Positions 54,401 to 62,235 of a stretch of 64,000 bases of DNA are shown here, one piece after another. This DNA comes from Pseudomonas vlassakiae (GTDB taxonomy: Bacteria > Pseudomonadota > Gammaproteobacteria > Pseudomonadales > Pseudomonadaceae): assembly GCF_014269035.2 (NCBI RefSeq), contig NZ_JABWRP020000019.1:1-64000 (forward strand), in the 5' to 3' direction. A program made the translations under genes and the position numbers. How positions within the stretch are numbered: the stretch's first letter is position 1; each line of letters starts with the position of its first letter. The notes under the pieces are model-generated. The model was not told the DNA's origin and made no database searches. It saw nothing but the letters and a program-made list of their open reading frames with translations.

Positions 54401-57243
54401 GCCCGAAAGCCAGGCAGCACCCGTACTTCGGCCGCTTCGGCCGGGCCGACTGGCTGGGCGCGCGCACCGCCATGCAGCGCTGGTTCGCCGACCCGCTGGT
54501 CAACGTGTTCAACGTCGACCGTGGCCTGGGCACCATCTTCACCCACGACCACCTCGGCCCATCGACCCACCAGCAACTCGGGCTGTACGCCACCGTGCTG
54601 GCCGAGCCGGCCGGTTCCACCTGGTACCACGCCGAGACTGGCGAGAAGCTGTACAACCCGGCCACCCGCCAGGATGGCGGCCCGACCTCGTGGCAAGCGG
54701 TGATCCACACCGGCGACAACGACGGTGACGGCAAGAACGACAGCTACCGCGAGTTCTTCCTGGAGTACAGCGACTTCCAGCATGCCTACGAGGCGGGGGT
54801 GTACGTTGGCGCCGGCCCGGATGGCATCCCCAATGCCCAGTCGTTCCCGGCCACTGGCGACAGCTTCCGTTACGCCATCAACCCGCCGGTACGCGGCAAG
54901 GCGTCGAACCTGCTGGAAGCCATCGTCGAGGAACGTGGGGGCATCACGCCGGGTTGCCCGAGCCGGCCATGCCCGCAGGCGATCTCGGTGGATGACCCCG
55001 GCATGTTCGTCGTCAACTACCGTAACGAACCGCTGGCCCTGCGCGTGTTCGACCCGAACAAGGTCGGCCCGGACGGCAAGCGCGGCATGCAGGCCGAGGG
55101 CCTTGGCGGTGACCTCAGCTACGCGCTGCAGACCCGCACCGACCGTGCCATACCGGCGCTGAACCTGGCGCCTTCGGCGATCACCTCGGCGGTCGGCCCA
55201 ACCGGTGGCACCACGCTGTTCCCACCGCACATCAACCGGGGCGGCAGCGAGCCGGGCGACCCGTTCACGCCGATGCTGCGCACCTACAGCGGCGACAACG
55301 TGCGCCTGCGCATGCATGCCGGCGGCCATGAAGAGGAGCACAACGTGACGCTGCACGGCGTGAAATGGCTGCAGAATGGCTCCGGTTTCGGCAACAGCTC
55401 CAACTCGGGGTGGAAGTCATCGCAGATGATCGGCATCTCCGAGCAGCTTGGCTTCCTGGCTCCGGTGTCGATGATTTCCAGTTCCGCCGCCACCAATGGT
55501 GACTACCTGTATTCGCTGGACGCAGCGCTGGAAGGCTACTGGAACGGCATCTGGGGCATCATGCGCAACTACACCACCCAGCGTGCCGACCTGTTCCCGC
55601 TGCCGAACAACCCGCAGCCGGTGGCCATGCGCAACACCGTGAACTTCGACGGTATCTGCCCGAAAACCACGGCCAACCCCAACGGCATCGGCACCCGCGC
55701 CACCGTCAAGCGCAGCTACGAGATCGTCGCCGCGCTGGCCAACGACATCCTCGACAACCGCAACGGCGTCGCCATCAACGATATCGCCGGTATCGGCCAG
55801 CATGTCGGCGGGCCGCTCAAGGCCAATGGCGGCACCCTGGTGTTCAACAACCGCAAGACCAGCATCCCGCTGGTGAGCGGTGTCGATCCCGAGGACGGCA
55901 TGCCGTTCAGCATCGGTGGCCACAGTGCGCCGCTGCACGACCCGACGGCCATCCTGTACGTGCGCAAGGCCGACCTCGATGCCAGCACCGGCAAGCTGAA
56001 AGCCGGCGTGCCTGTGGAGCCGCTGATCCTGCGGGCCAACGCTGGCGACTGCATCAGCATCACCCTGGAGAACCGCTTGCCCGAGGTGATGCCGGACTTG
56101 CCCAGCACCGCGGTGATGCACAACGTGGTCAAGCGTGACCGGTTCGACAGCGAAGGCGCCACCGCCTTTGCCAACAACCTGATGCGCCCGTCCAGCCATG
56201 TCGGCCTGCACGCCCAGTTGCTGGCCTATGACATCACCAGGTCCGATGGTGCCAACGTCGGCCTCAACCCGGTGCAGACCGTACCGCCCCGGGTCGGCAA
56301 CAGTGGCGCCTACCCGAGCAAGGTGTACCAGTACTACGCCGGCCACCTGGAGCGTGAAGGCAAGCCAGTGCTGCAACTGGGCCGCACGGTGGACAACATC
56401 AACACCACGGCGATCGAGTTCGGCGGCCTCAACCTGACCCCGTCGGACTTCATCAAGCAACCGCAGAAGGGCCTGGTCGGTGCCATGAGTGTCCTGCCGC
56501 AGACCGCCACCTGGAGCGAAGACACGGCCACTCGCGCCCAGGCCACGGTAAAGGTCACTGGCCAGCCGGACTACCGCGACTTCGTCACGGTCTGGCAGCG
56601 CGCGCTGAACATGCGCTGGGCCGATGGTCGCCCGGTGGAAGGCATCAATGCCGAAGGTAATGGTGCGGCGGGCGACCCGCAGGACAACGGCAACATGGCC
56701 GTCAACTACCGCACCGAACCGCTGTGGCTGCGCTTCGGCATGGCCCCGGACTCGCCGTTCGGCCACGCCAACGGCCTGGGTTTCGCCGATGTGCCCAACG
56801 CTCACATGGCCTACGCCAACGCCCTGGTCGGTGGCGACCCGCTGACCCCGGTGCTGTACGCCAAGCCAGGCCAGCCGGTGCGCAACCACATCGTCATGCC
56901 CAGCGGTGGCAGTCGCGGCATGGTCTACCAGCTGGACGGGCACATCTGGCCGCTGCACAGCTACCAGGCCGAGAAGAATGACCTCGACGGCTACCCGATG
57001 AACCAGCCAGGCATCGGCTCGGTGCGCTTCGGCCTCAACCCGATGGCCATGTACATCGGCGCCCAGGAGAGCGTGCTGCCCGCCGCGCACTTCAGCTTCA
57101 TGCTGCCCAGTGCCGGTGGCGCCAACGCAGTGCCCGGCGACTACCTGTTCCGCGACTATGCCGCCTACGGCAACCTCTCGGGGCTGTGGGGCATCCTGCG
57201 GGTGACCAATGAACTGCCGCCGGCAACCGCCGTGGGCCAGTAA
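51427..57243 (+). CDS. Giant multicopper oxidase, MnxG/McoA/MofA manganese-oxidase type
   Basis: A 1938-residue secreted multi-cupredoxin protein, about four times the length of a three-domain laccase. A signal-like segment (residues about 8-28) ends before CQRT. Copper motifs are HxxHIFHLHGHQW (His477, 480, 483, 485, 487) and HCHFYPHFAQGM (His534, Cys535, His536, His540, Met545), a complete type 1/type 3 set. More His clusters lie at THDHLGPSTH (1040-1048), HEEEHNVTLHG (1301-1310) and GHIWPLH (1838-1844). P. putida GB-1 has two such proteins, MnxG and McoA, reported to oxidise Mn(II) and Mn(III); I cannot tell which one this is. CGGAGG precedes the ATG. Two SCO genes downstream support copper loading. 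Confidence 0.88.
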   Translation: MSTPSKGPVLTSLVLALFGWEASGDSEAAVQCQRTLVANVVALDQPLMFNRLGAQNANGMIFALREDVVDERQVPLSKGGAAVPGKVTLRPDKRPRPIVLRVAAGDCLTVNLTNLLDYRANPNKHGIEAEHVEGVELPKDPAAEGFVADEQVAERMVGFQVNGMQAVNSIADISANTGRNGNFLVSPGSTRSYTLFAEREGAFVATSKAATFGGEGAAGNVANGLFGQVVVVPKGGRTYRNTLTEEEMRLATTGRTAAGQPVIDYEARYPQREPWITEGKAGKPIIAMIDGNQILSSETDAIVMGPNPDGSFPKSTYPLESIGKRNPALPNRLEAFRDFASQFADEVAGTQAFPGYWADPVMGHVLEPARDAFMINYGSGGMGAEVVANRLGVGPMHDCLSCAYEEFFLSAHTVGDIGTLVDVPANVGLEHIRPGEVPPASATGVKASMALYPAEPANVHHSYIGDFTKFRNTHNGHEQHIFHLHGHQWLFNPNDDNSDYIDAQGIGAGVGYTYEIANGGSGNRNRVAGDAIYHCHFYPHFAQGMWAMWRVHDVFEEGTRLDVSGQGENGFHSTPFALRSGKPAPGARALPDGEIVAGTPIPAIVPLPGKAMAPMPGKVVVVPKLAAEQVVANDDDHAQPPGAAKAIGSLALVDRSEANRNADGTLKNPGYPFWIGGMESSVGNRPPTPPLDMLDPTLARQLKDSGKALWANLDPNQVDGWDGGLGRHALDGVSAGGEAVTTTTKLDFSKVVHRAKPIYLPEEGTDVEQAAMQFHAAAEHPSYALVPGSQPVPKAFRTNGALPTAGAPFYEPCMDDRGKRLTQSSGAGEFFSGESLSGINFRGASAFTADRPRIYKGANIQFDAVYNKVGYHFPQARIIALWEDAWPVITKQRPPEPLVMRMNTFDCTMYQHTNLIPSFYEMDDYQVRTPTDVIGQHIHLPKWDLTAADGSANGWNYEDGILSPGSVVERVQAIRAFNNCTEGDPRDGTAACPKARQHPYFGRFGRADWLGARTAMQRWFADPLVNVFNVDRGLGTIFTHDHLGPSTHQQLGLYATVLAEPAGSTWYHAETGEKLYNPATRQDGGPTSWQAVIHTGDNDGDGKNDSYREFFLEYSDFQHAYEAGVYVGAGPDGIPNAQSFPATGDSFRYAINPPVRGKASNLLEAIVEERGGITPGCPSRPCPQAISVDDPGMFVVNYRNEPLALRVFDPNKVGPDGKRGMQAEGLGGDLSYALQTRTDRAIPALNLAPSAITSAVGPTGGTTLFPPHINRGGSEPGDPFTPMLRTYSGDNVRLRMHAGGHEEEHNVTLHGVKWLQNGSGFGNSSNSGWKSSQMIGISEQLGFLAPVSMISSSAATNGDYLYSLDAALEGYWNGIWGIMRNYTTQRADLFPLPNNPQPVAMRNTVNFDGICPKTTANPNGIGTRATVKRSYEIVAALANDILDNRNGVAINDIAGIGQHVGGPLKANGGTLVFNNRKTSIPLVSGVDPEDGMPFSIGGHSAPLHDPTAILYVRKADLDASTGKLKAGVPVEPLILRANAGDCISITLENRLPEVMPDLPSTAVMHNVVKRDRFDSEGATAFANNLMRPSSHVGLHAQLLAYDITRSDGANVGLNPVQTVPPRVGNSGAYPSKVYQYYAGHLEREGKPVLQLGRTVDNINTTAIEFGGLNLTPSDFIKQPQKGLVGAMSVLPQTATWSEDTATRAQATVKVTGQPDYRDFVTVWQRALNMRWADGRPVEGINAEGNGAAGDPQDNGNMAVNYRTEPLWLRFGMAPDSPFGHANGLGFADVPNAHMAYANALVGGDPLTPVLYAKPGQPVRNHIVMPSGGSRGMVYQLDGHIWPLHSYQAEKNDLDGYPMNQPGIGSVRFGLNPMAMYIGAQESVLPAAHFSFMLPSAGGANAVPGDYLFRDYAAYGNLSGLWGILRVTNELPPATAVGQ

Positions 57244-57255
57244 GGGAGCGCGAAG

Positions 57256-59241
57256 ATGAACAACAAGCATATTCGCTCTGCCTACATGGGCCTGGTCATG
57301 GGGGCGGCGCTGATCGGCCTGGGCATGGCGTACGAAAAGCTCTGGTGCGACCCGCGCGAACTGCTGCAGCAGCCCGCCGACCCGCAGGCCCTGCACCGGC
57401 TCAGCCGCGATGGCGTGACGGTGGAGTTCGAGGCGCGGCCATTGGCCGGCGGCGACTTGCGTGAAGGGGGCTTCGCCAACATCCGCTTCAAGGTCACCGA
57501 CCAGGCCAGCGGCCAGCCGCTGTCGGGCATGGCGCCGGGGGCCTGGATCGACCCGGCACAGTCGGCACCGGCAGACGGCGGCAACCGCGACCAGAGCTGC
57601 AAGGCCCGTGTTGCCTTGTTCCTCAAGAGCAGCATCGGTGCACGCCCGTTGCTCGACCTGAACAGCTACTTTCTGCTGGTGCTGAACAAGGACGCCAGCC
57701 TGACCGTGATCGATCCGACCGTGTCGGTGGGCGGCATCACCAGTACCCTGGCGCGCATCGACCTGCCGGGCCGGCCAATGGACTGGACGGCCACCGGCGA
57801 CGACAAGCAGGTCTTCGTGTCGATGCCGGAACGTGGCCAGGTGGCAGTCATCGATACCGAGACCTTCACCCGCGTGGCCACCCTGGAAGCCGGTGAGTCA
57901 CCGGTGCGCGTGGCCCTGCAGCCGGATCAGCACCGGCTGTGGGTCGGCAACAACAGTAGCGACCCGGCCAAAGGCGGTGTCACGGTGATCGACGTTCCCG
58001 CGCGCAGTACCCTGAAGTCATTCGCCACCGGCTCCGGGCACCATGAAATCGCCTTCAGCGCCGACTCACGCTACGCCTTTGTCAGCAACCGCGACGGCGG
58101 CACGCTGAGCATCATCGACATCCCCCGGATGCGCCTGGTGAAAACCCTGGAGGTCGGCCCGCACCCGCTGTCGGTGGCGTATTCGGCTTTGTCCCAGGCG
58201 GTCTACGTCACCGACGGCGAAGAGGGCACGGTGCGGGTGATCGATGCCAGCAGCCATCAGCTGCGCCATATCGTCAAGGCCGAGCAAGGCCTTGGGCCGA
58301 TGCGCTTCAGCGGTGATGGCCGCTATGGCATCGTGCTCAACACCCTGGACAACCAGGCGCTGGTGATCGATGCCAGTACCGACAAGCTGATCCATCGGGT
58401 TCCGGTGGCGGCCGAACCGTACCAGCTGACCTTCACCAAAGGCTATGCCTACATCCGCGGCCTGGCCTCGCCCAAGGTCAGCATGATCAACCTGAGCAGC
58501 CTGGGCGAAGGGCGCCAGCCGATCGTGCAGGGTTTCGAAGCCGGCCCCGCGGCGCCCCGCCAGGCCGGCGACCTGCCACTGGCCCAAGGGTTGGCGGTGT
58601 CGCGTGACGACAACTCGGTATTCGTGGTCAACCCGGTGGACAACACCACCTACTTCTACGCCGAGGGCATGAACGCCCCGATGTCCGGCTACAACAACCG
58701 TGGCCACCAGGCCCGCGCGACCCTGGTCATCGACCGCAGCCTGCGTGAGCTGGCACCGGGCGTGTATGGCTCGACGGTGAAGATGCCGGCGGCGGGCAGG
58801 TTCGATGTGGCCTTTTTGCTCAACCAGCCGCAGATCATCCACTGTTTCAGCACCGAGGTGGCCGCCGCGCCGGCGGCGAGCGAGCGCCGGGGGGCGCATG
58901 CCGAGTTCATCGGCCTCGACCAGCCCATGGCGCAGCAAACGCAATTCACCGCCAAGGTGCGCATCGTCGGCGACGACGGCCGGCCACGGGTGGGCCTGGG
59001 CGACCTGACCCTGCGCTACTTCCTGGCGCCGTCTTCGCTGCCGCGCAACCTGCCGCTCGAAGAGGTGGGTGAGGGCGTGTACCAGGCGGCGCTGACCTTG
59101 CCCGAAGCCGGCGCCTGGTACCTGCATGTGCAATCGCCATCGCTCGGGCGCACGTTCGCCGAAGAAAACTACACCAGCCTGCGCGTGCTGCCAGCCGCAG
59201 CGGCTACCGCTTCCCAGACCGAAGTGAGGCATGTGCGATGA
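57256..59241 (+). CDS. Membrane-anchored YVTN-type beta-propeller protein
   Basis: A 661-residue protein: N-terminal membrane helix (about 8-25), an Ig-like segment (VTVEFEARPL... to about 120), then a seven-bladed YVTN/cytochrome-D1-like propeller (about 125-470). Blades read VFVSMPERGQVAVIDTET, AFVSNRDGGTLSIIDIP and VYVTDGEEGTVRVIDAS. A further Ig-like C-terminal domain (about 480-640) resembles those next to copper proteins. No CxxCH haem motif is present. It lies 12 bases after the oxidase gene and overlaps the SCO gene by four bases. A role in docking the oxidase to its partners is an inference. Confidence 0.8.
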   Translation: MNNKHIRSAYMGLVMGAALIGLGMAYEKLWCDPRELLQQPADPQALHRLSRDGVTVEFEARPLAGGDLREGGFANIRFKVTDQASGQPLSGMAPGAWIDPAQSAPADGGNRDQSCKARVALFLKSSIGARPLLDLNSYFLLVLNKDASLTVIDPTVSVGGITSTLARIDLPGRPMDWTATGDDKQVFVSMPERGQVAVIDTETFTRVATLEAGESPVRVALQPDQHRLWVGNNSSDPAKGGVTVIDVPARSTLKSFATGSGHHEIAFSADSRYAFVSNRDGGTLSIIDIPRMRLVKTLEVGPHPLSVAYSALSQAVYVTDGEEGTVRVIDASSHQLRHIVKAEQGLGPMRFSGDGRYGIVLNTLDNQALVIDASTDKLIHRVPVAAEPYQLTFTKGYAYIRGLASPKVSMINLSSLGEGRQPIVQGFEAGPAAPRQAGDLPLAQGLAVSRDDNSVFVVNPVDNTTYFYAEGMNAPMSGYNNRGHQARATLVIDRSLRELAPGVYGSTVKMPAAGRFDVAFLLNQPQIIHCFSTEVAAAPAASERRGAHAEFIGLDQPMAQQTQFTAKVRIVGDDGRPRVGLGDLTLRYFLAPSSLPRNLPLEEVGEGVYQAALTLPEAGAWYLHVQSPSLGRTFAEENYTSLRVLPAAAATASQTEVRHVR

Positions 59242-59894
59242 ACGCCAAGCATTGTTTCCGGCTGCTTGCCCTGAGCCTGGCATTGGCCAGCAACCTGGCG
59301 CTGGCCCATGCCGGCCATGACCACCAAGGCCACGCCGGGCCGCCGCCGATGGCGCAGCAGGAAAAGGCCAGCGTGCGCTTTGCCGATGTCCCGCTGCTCA
59401 ACCAGGACGGCATGCCGGTGCGCCTGGAGCACGACCTGGTGGGCGAGCGCCTGGTGATCATGGGCTTCATCTACACCAGCTGCACCACGGTGTGCCCGGT
59501 GGTGTCGTCGATCATGGGCAAGGTCCAGCAACAGCTGGGGGGGCGGGTGGGCGAGGAGATCCAGCTGGTGTCGATCAGCGTCGACCCGCAACGTGACGAC
59601 GCCAAGCGCCTGCAGAGCTACGCCAAAGCCTTCCAGCATGGCCCGGGCTGGAGCTGGCTGACCGGCTCGCAGTATGCAGTCACCGAAACCCTCAAGGGCC
59701 TCGGCAGCTTCAGTGCCGACCTCAGCCAGCATCCGCCGCTGATTCTGGTGGGTGACGGCCGCACGGGCCACTGGACCCGCTACTACGGCTTCACCGACCC
59801 GGCCGTGCTGGTCGAGGAAATCAACCGCCTGAGTGCTCGCCGCGTCCACGCCAAGAGCACCGCCATCGCCGAACGCAGTGAGGTGCAGCCATGA
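59238..59894 (+). CDS. SCO1/SenC-family copper chaperone (first copy)
   Basis: A 218-residue periplasmic thioredoxin-fold protein with signal peptide to about Ala25. The copper ligands Cys82-xxx-Cys86 (SCTTVCP) and distal His165 (SQHPPLIL) are all present. An N-terminal HAGHDHQGHAG stretch gives an extra His-rich metal site. SCO proteins deliver copper to the CuA site of cytochrome oxidases; next to a multicopper oxidase the target is more likely that enzyme. ATGA overlaps join it to both neighbours. Confidence 0.9.
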   Translation: MNAKHCFRLLALSLALASNLALAHAGHDHQGHAGPPPMAQQEKASVRFADVPLLNQDGMPVRLEHDLVGERLVIMGFIYTSCTTVCPVVSSIMGKVQQQLGGRVGEEIQLVSISVDPQRDDAKRLQSYAKAFQHGPGWSWLTGSQYAVTETLKGLGSFSADLSQHPPLILVGDGRTGHWTRYYGFTDPAVLVEEINRLSARRVHAKSTAIAERSEVQP

Positions 59895-60553
59895 GCAGCA
59901 CAACCCGCCACACCACGATGCGCAGCACTGACTGGCTGGCCCTGGTGGCCGTGCTGTGGATCCTCAGCGCGGTAGCGTTTGCCCATGAGGGCCATGGGCC
60001 ACAGGGGCCCAGCCCGCAATCGGCACCGCCGGCCATGACCAGCGGTGGAGGCACCCGCGATGCGCAGGCCTGGTTCACCGACACCGTGCTCAAGGACCAG
60101 AACGGCCGCGAACTGCGCTTCTACAGCGATGTGCTCAAAGACAAGGTGGTGATGCTCAACGTGATCTTCACCCGCTGCACCGACGCCTGCCCGCTGATCA
60201 CCCGCAAGCTGCGTGAGGTGCGCGATGCAATGGGGCCAGCGCTGGCCAGCCAGGTGACCTTCGTGTCGATCAGCAGTGACCCGCTCAACGACACCCCGAC
60301 AGCGCTCAAGGCCTTCGCCGAGAAGCAAGGTGCAGACAGCGCCAACTGGCTGTTCCTCACCGGCGACCAGGCCGCTATCGACCTGGTGCTGGGGCGCATC
60401 GGCCAGTTCCTGCCCAGCCCCGAGCAGCATTCGACCCAGCTGATTGCCGGTGACGTGGCCGGCAAGCGCTGGAGCAAGATCCGCCCGGATGCACCCGCGG
60501 CCGCCATTGCCCAGCGCATGCAGCTGCTGGCGCAACCGCTGGCTGGGCGATAG
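59891..60553 (+). CDS. SCO1/SenC-family copper chaperone (second copy)
   Basis: A 220-residue SCO protein with membrane anchor or signal (about 15-31), then HEGHGPQG. Copper ligands are Cys96-xxx-Cys100 (RCTDACP) and His180 (PEQHSTQLI). It differs clearly from the first copy apart from the fold, so it is an old paralogue and not a recent duplicate. One may reduce and the other metallate the oxidase. It overlaps the previous gene by four bases. Confidence 0.9.
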   Translation: MSSTTRHTTMRSTDWLALVAVLWILSAVAFAHEGHGPQGPSPQSAPPAMTSGGGTRDAQAWFTDTVLKDQNGRELRFYSDVLKDKVVMLNVIFTRCTDACPLITRKLREVRDAMGPALASQVTFVSISSDPLNDTPTALKAFAEKQGADSANWLFLTGDQAAIDLVLGRIGQFLPSPEQHSTQLIAGDVAGKRWSKIRPDAPAAAIAQRMQLLAQPLAGR

Positions 60554-60558
60554 CAGCC

Positions 60559-62223
60559 ATGGCTCGGTTTTTGTGGGAGCGGCCTTGCGTCGCGAAAGGG
60601 CTGCGCAGCAACCCCGGGGATTGCTGCGTTGACGCTGAAAACGGGGGCCGCTGCGCGCCCCTTTCGCGACGCAAGGCCGCTCCCACAGGGTTTCGCATAA
60701 CCTGTTCATTGCTGTTGGCACTCAGTGTTTTCCTTGCGCCTTGCGGTGCAACCCAGGCACTCGACCTTACGCCGACTGAACAAGCCGGCAAACGCTTGTA
60801 CCGGTACGGGGTCTCGAGCAGCGACGCACAGCTGATGGCTCGGGTCGGCGCCAGCGACATGAGCGTACCCGCCAGCGTGCTGCCCTGCGCCAGCTGCCAC
60901 GGGCTTGACGGGCGTGGGCGCGCCGAAGGCGGGGTACAGCCACCCAGCCTCGACTGGCAACGCCTGGCGCTCGGGCAGGGCGAGCGACAAAGCAACGGTC
61001 GCCGCTACCCGGCCTACCGCGACGGCACGCTGGCCCGCGCCATCCAGCACGGCGTCGACCCCGCGGGGCAGCGACTGGACCCCGCCATGCCGCGCTTCGA
61101 ATTGACCCTGGCTGACCAGCGCAACCTCACGGCTTACCTCAAACGCCTGGGCGATGAACGTGACCCCGGGGTGGAAGCAGGCGTGCTGCGCCTGGGCACC
61201 TTGCTCCCCGCCCGTGGCCCACTGGCTGAAGCCGGGCATGTGGTGCGTGCCGTGCTGGAGGATGGCCTGGCTCAGATCAACCAGCAGGGCGGCATTCATG
61301 GCCGACGCCTGGAGCTGGTGGTCGCCGATGCCGGCACCGACCCGGCCAGTGCCGAGCGCGCCTTGCAGCGCCTGCTGGACCAGGAGCAGGTGTTCACCTT
61401 GATCACCCCGCTGGTGCCCATGCTCGATCAGCAACTGCCGACACTGCTCGAACAACGGGGCGTGCCGCTGATCGGCAGCACGCCACGCAGCGGCGGCAGC
61501 CCCCTGATTTTCGACCCGCTGCCGGATGTCGCCAGCCAATTGCTGAGCCTGGCAGCCCACGCCAAGGGCGCCCTCGGCTTGCCGCCAGATGGCTTGCGCG
61601 TGGTGTATGCCGGCAACGATCAGGCGGCACTGGCCGAGCAGGTGCGCCAACGCCTGCTCCAGCAAGGCTGGACGCCCGCACCGATCCTGGCCTTCGACGG
61701 CCAGGCCGTCGATGGCCAGGGCATCGTCTTCGTCGGCCGCGCCCAGGCCTTCGCCGCGCTAGCCCAGGCGCTGCACGCCGAAGGGCGTGCGCCATACCTG
61801 CTCGCCGCCTCCAGCCAGGTGGCGGCAGCGGTGGCCAGCGTGCCAGCGCAATGGTCGCAACGGCTGTTCCTGGCTTATCCGTTCTTGCCCGATGACTGGA
61901 CCGAGCAGGGCATGGCGACCCTGGCTGGCCTGCAACAGCGCCAGGGCCTCGACCCGCGCCAGGTGTCGCTGCAGGTCAACGCCCTGTGTGCCCTCAAACT
62001 GCTGTCGGAAGCCCTGAAGCAGATGGGGCGCGAGGCCAGCCGCGAACGGCTGGTGGGCGCCCTGGAGCGCCTGCACGATGTCGATACCGGCCTGACCCCG
62101 GCGCTGGGCTTCGGCCCCGGCAGGCGCCAAGGTATGGCTGGCGCCCATGTCGTCGCGGTGGCGCTGCCTGGGCCGCGCTTCAGCGCCGTCGCCGCGTACC
62201 GGCCGTTGCCGGACAGCCCTTGA
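60559..62223 (+). CDS. Cytochrome c / periplasmic binding protein fusion
   Basis: The frame runs 554 residues from an ATG five bases after the SCO stop. A class I cytochrome c domain carries CASCH at residues 110-114. Residues about 210-550 form a type 1 (LivJ-like) substrate-binding domain (TLLPARGPLAEAGHVVRAVLEDGLAQIN). The first 48 residues are the translation of a REP pair. The real signal peptide appears to begin at residue 49 with FRITCSLLLALSVFLAPC, where Met would be expected. An in-frame TTG at 60709 is another possible start. It may shuttle electrons from the oxidase or sense a ligand. Confidence 0.72.
   Translation: MARFLWERPCVAKGLRSNPGDCCVDAENGGRCAPLSRRKAAPTGFRITCSLLLALSVFLAPCGATQALDLTPTEQAGKRLYRYGVSSSDAQLMARVGASDMSVPASVLPCASCHGLDGRGRAEGGVQPPSLDWQRLALGQGERQSNGRRYPAYRDGTLARAIQHGVDPAGQRLDPAMPRFELTLADQRNLTAYLKRLGDERDPGVEAGVLRLGTLLPARGPLAEAGHVVRAVLEDGLAQINQQGGIHGRRLELVVADAGTDPASAERALQRLLDQEQVFTLITPLVPMLDQQLPTLLEQRGVPLIGSTPRSGGSPLIFDPLPDVASQLLSLAAHAKGALGLPPDGLRVVYAGNDQAALAEQVRQRLLQQGWTPAPILAFDGQAVDGQGIVFVGRAQAFAALAQALHAEGRAPYLLAASSQVAAAVASVPAQWSQRLFLAYPFLPDDWTEQGMATLAGLQQRQGLDPRQVSLQVNALCALKLLSEALKQMGREASRERLVGALERLHDVDTGLTPALGFGPGRRQGMAGAHVVAVALPGPRFSAVAAYRPLPDSP
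60572..60687. repeat. REP inverted pair inside the start of the cytochrome gene
   Basis: TGTGGGAGCGGCCTTGCGTC at the left end and its exact inverse at the right end give about 28 perfect base pairs, the same family as at 9777-9892. It lies between the SCO stop and the signal peptide of the cytochrome fusion and is read through in frame. Confidence 0.88.
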
Positions 62224-62235
62224 ACGGAGGTGCTC

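Noticed and set aside
51460..57396. Very long open frames on the strand opposite the oxidase gene
   Set aside because: They are mirror frames caused by GC3 bias. Their translations are low-complexity His/Gly/Arg/Val-rich and match no family, while the plus-strand frame has copper motifs and a ribosome site.
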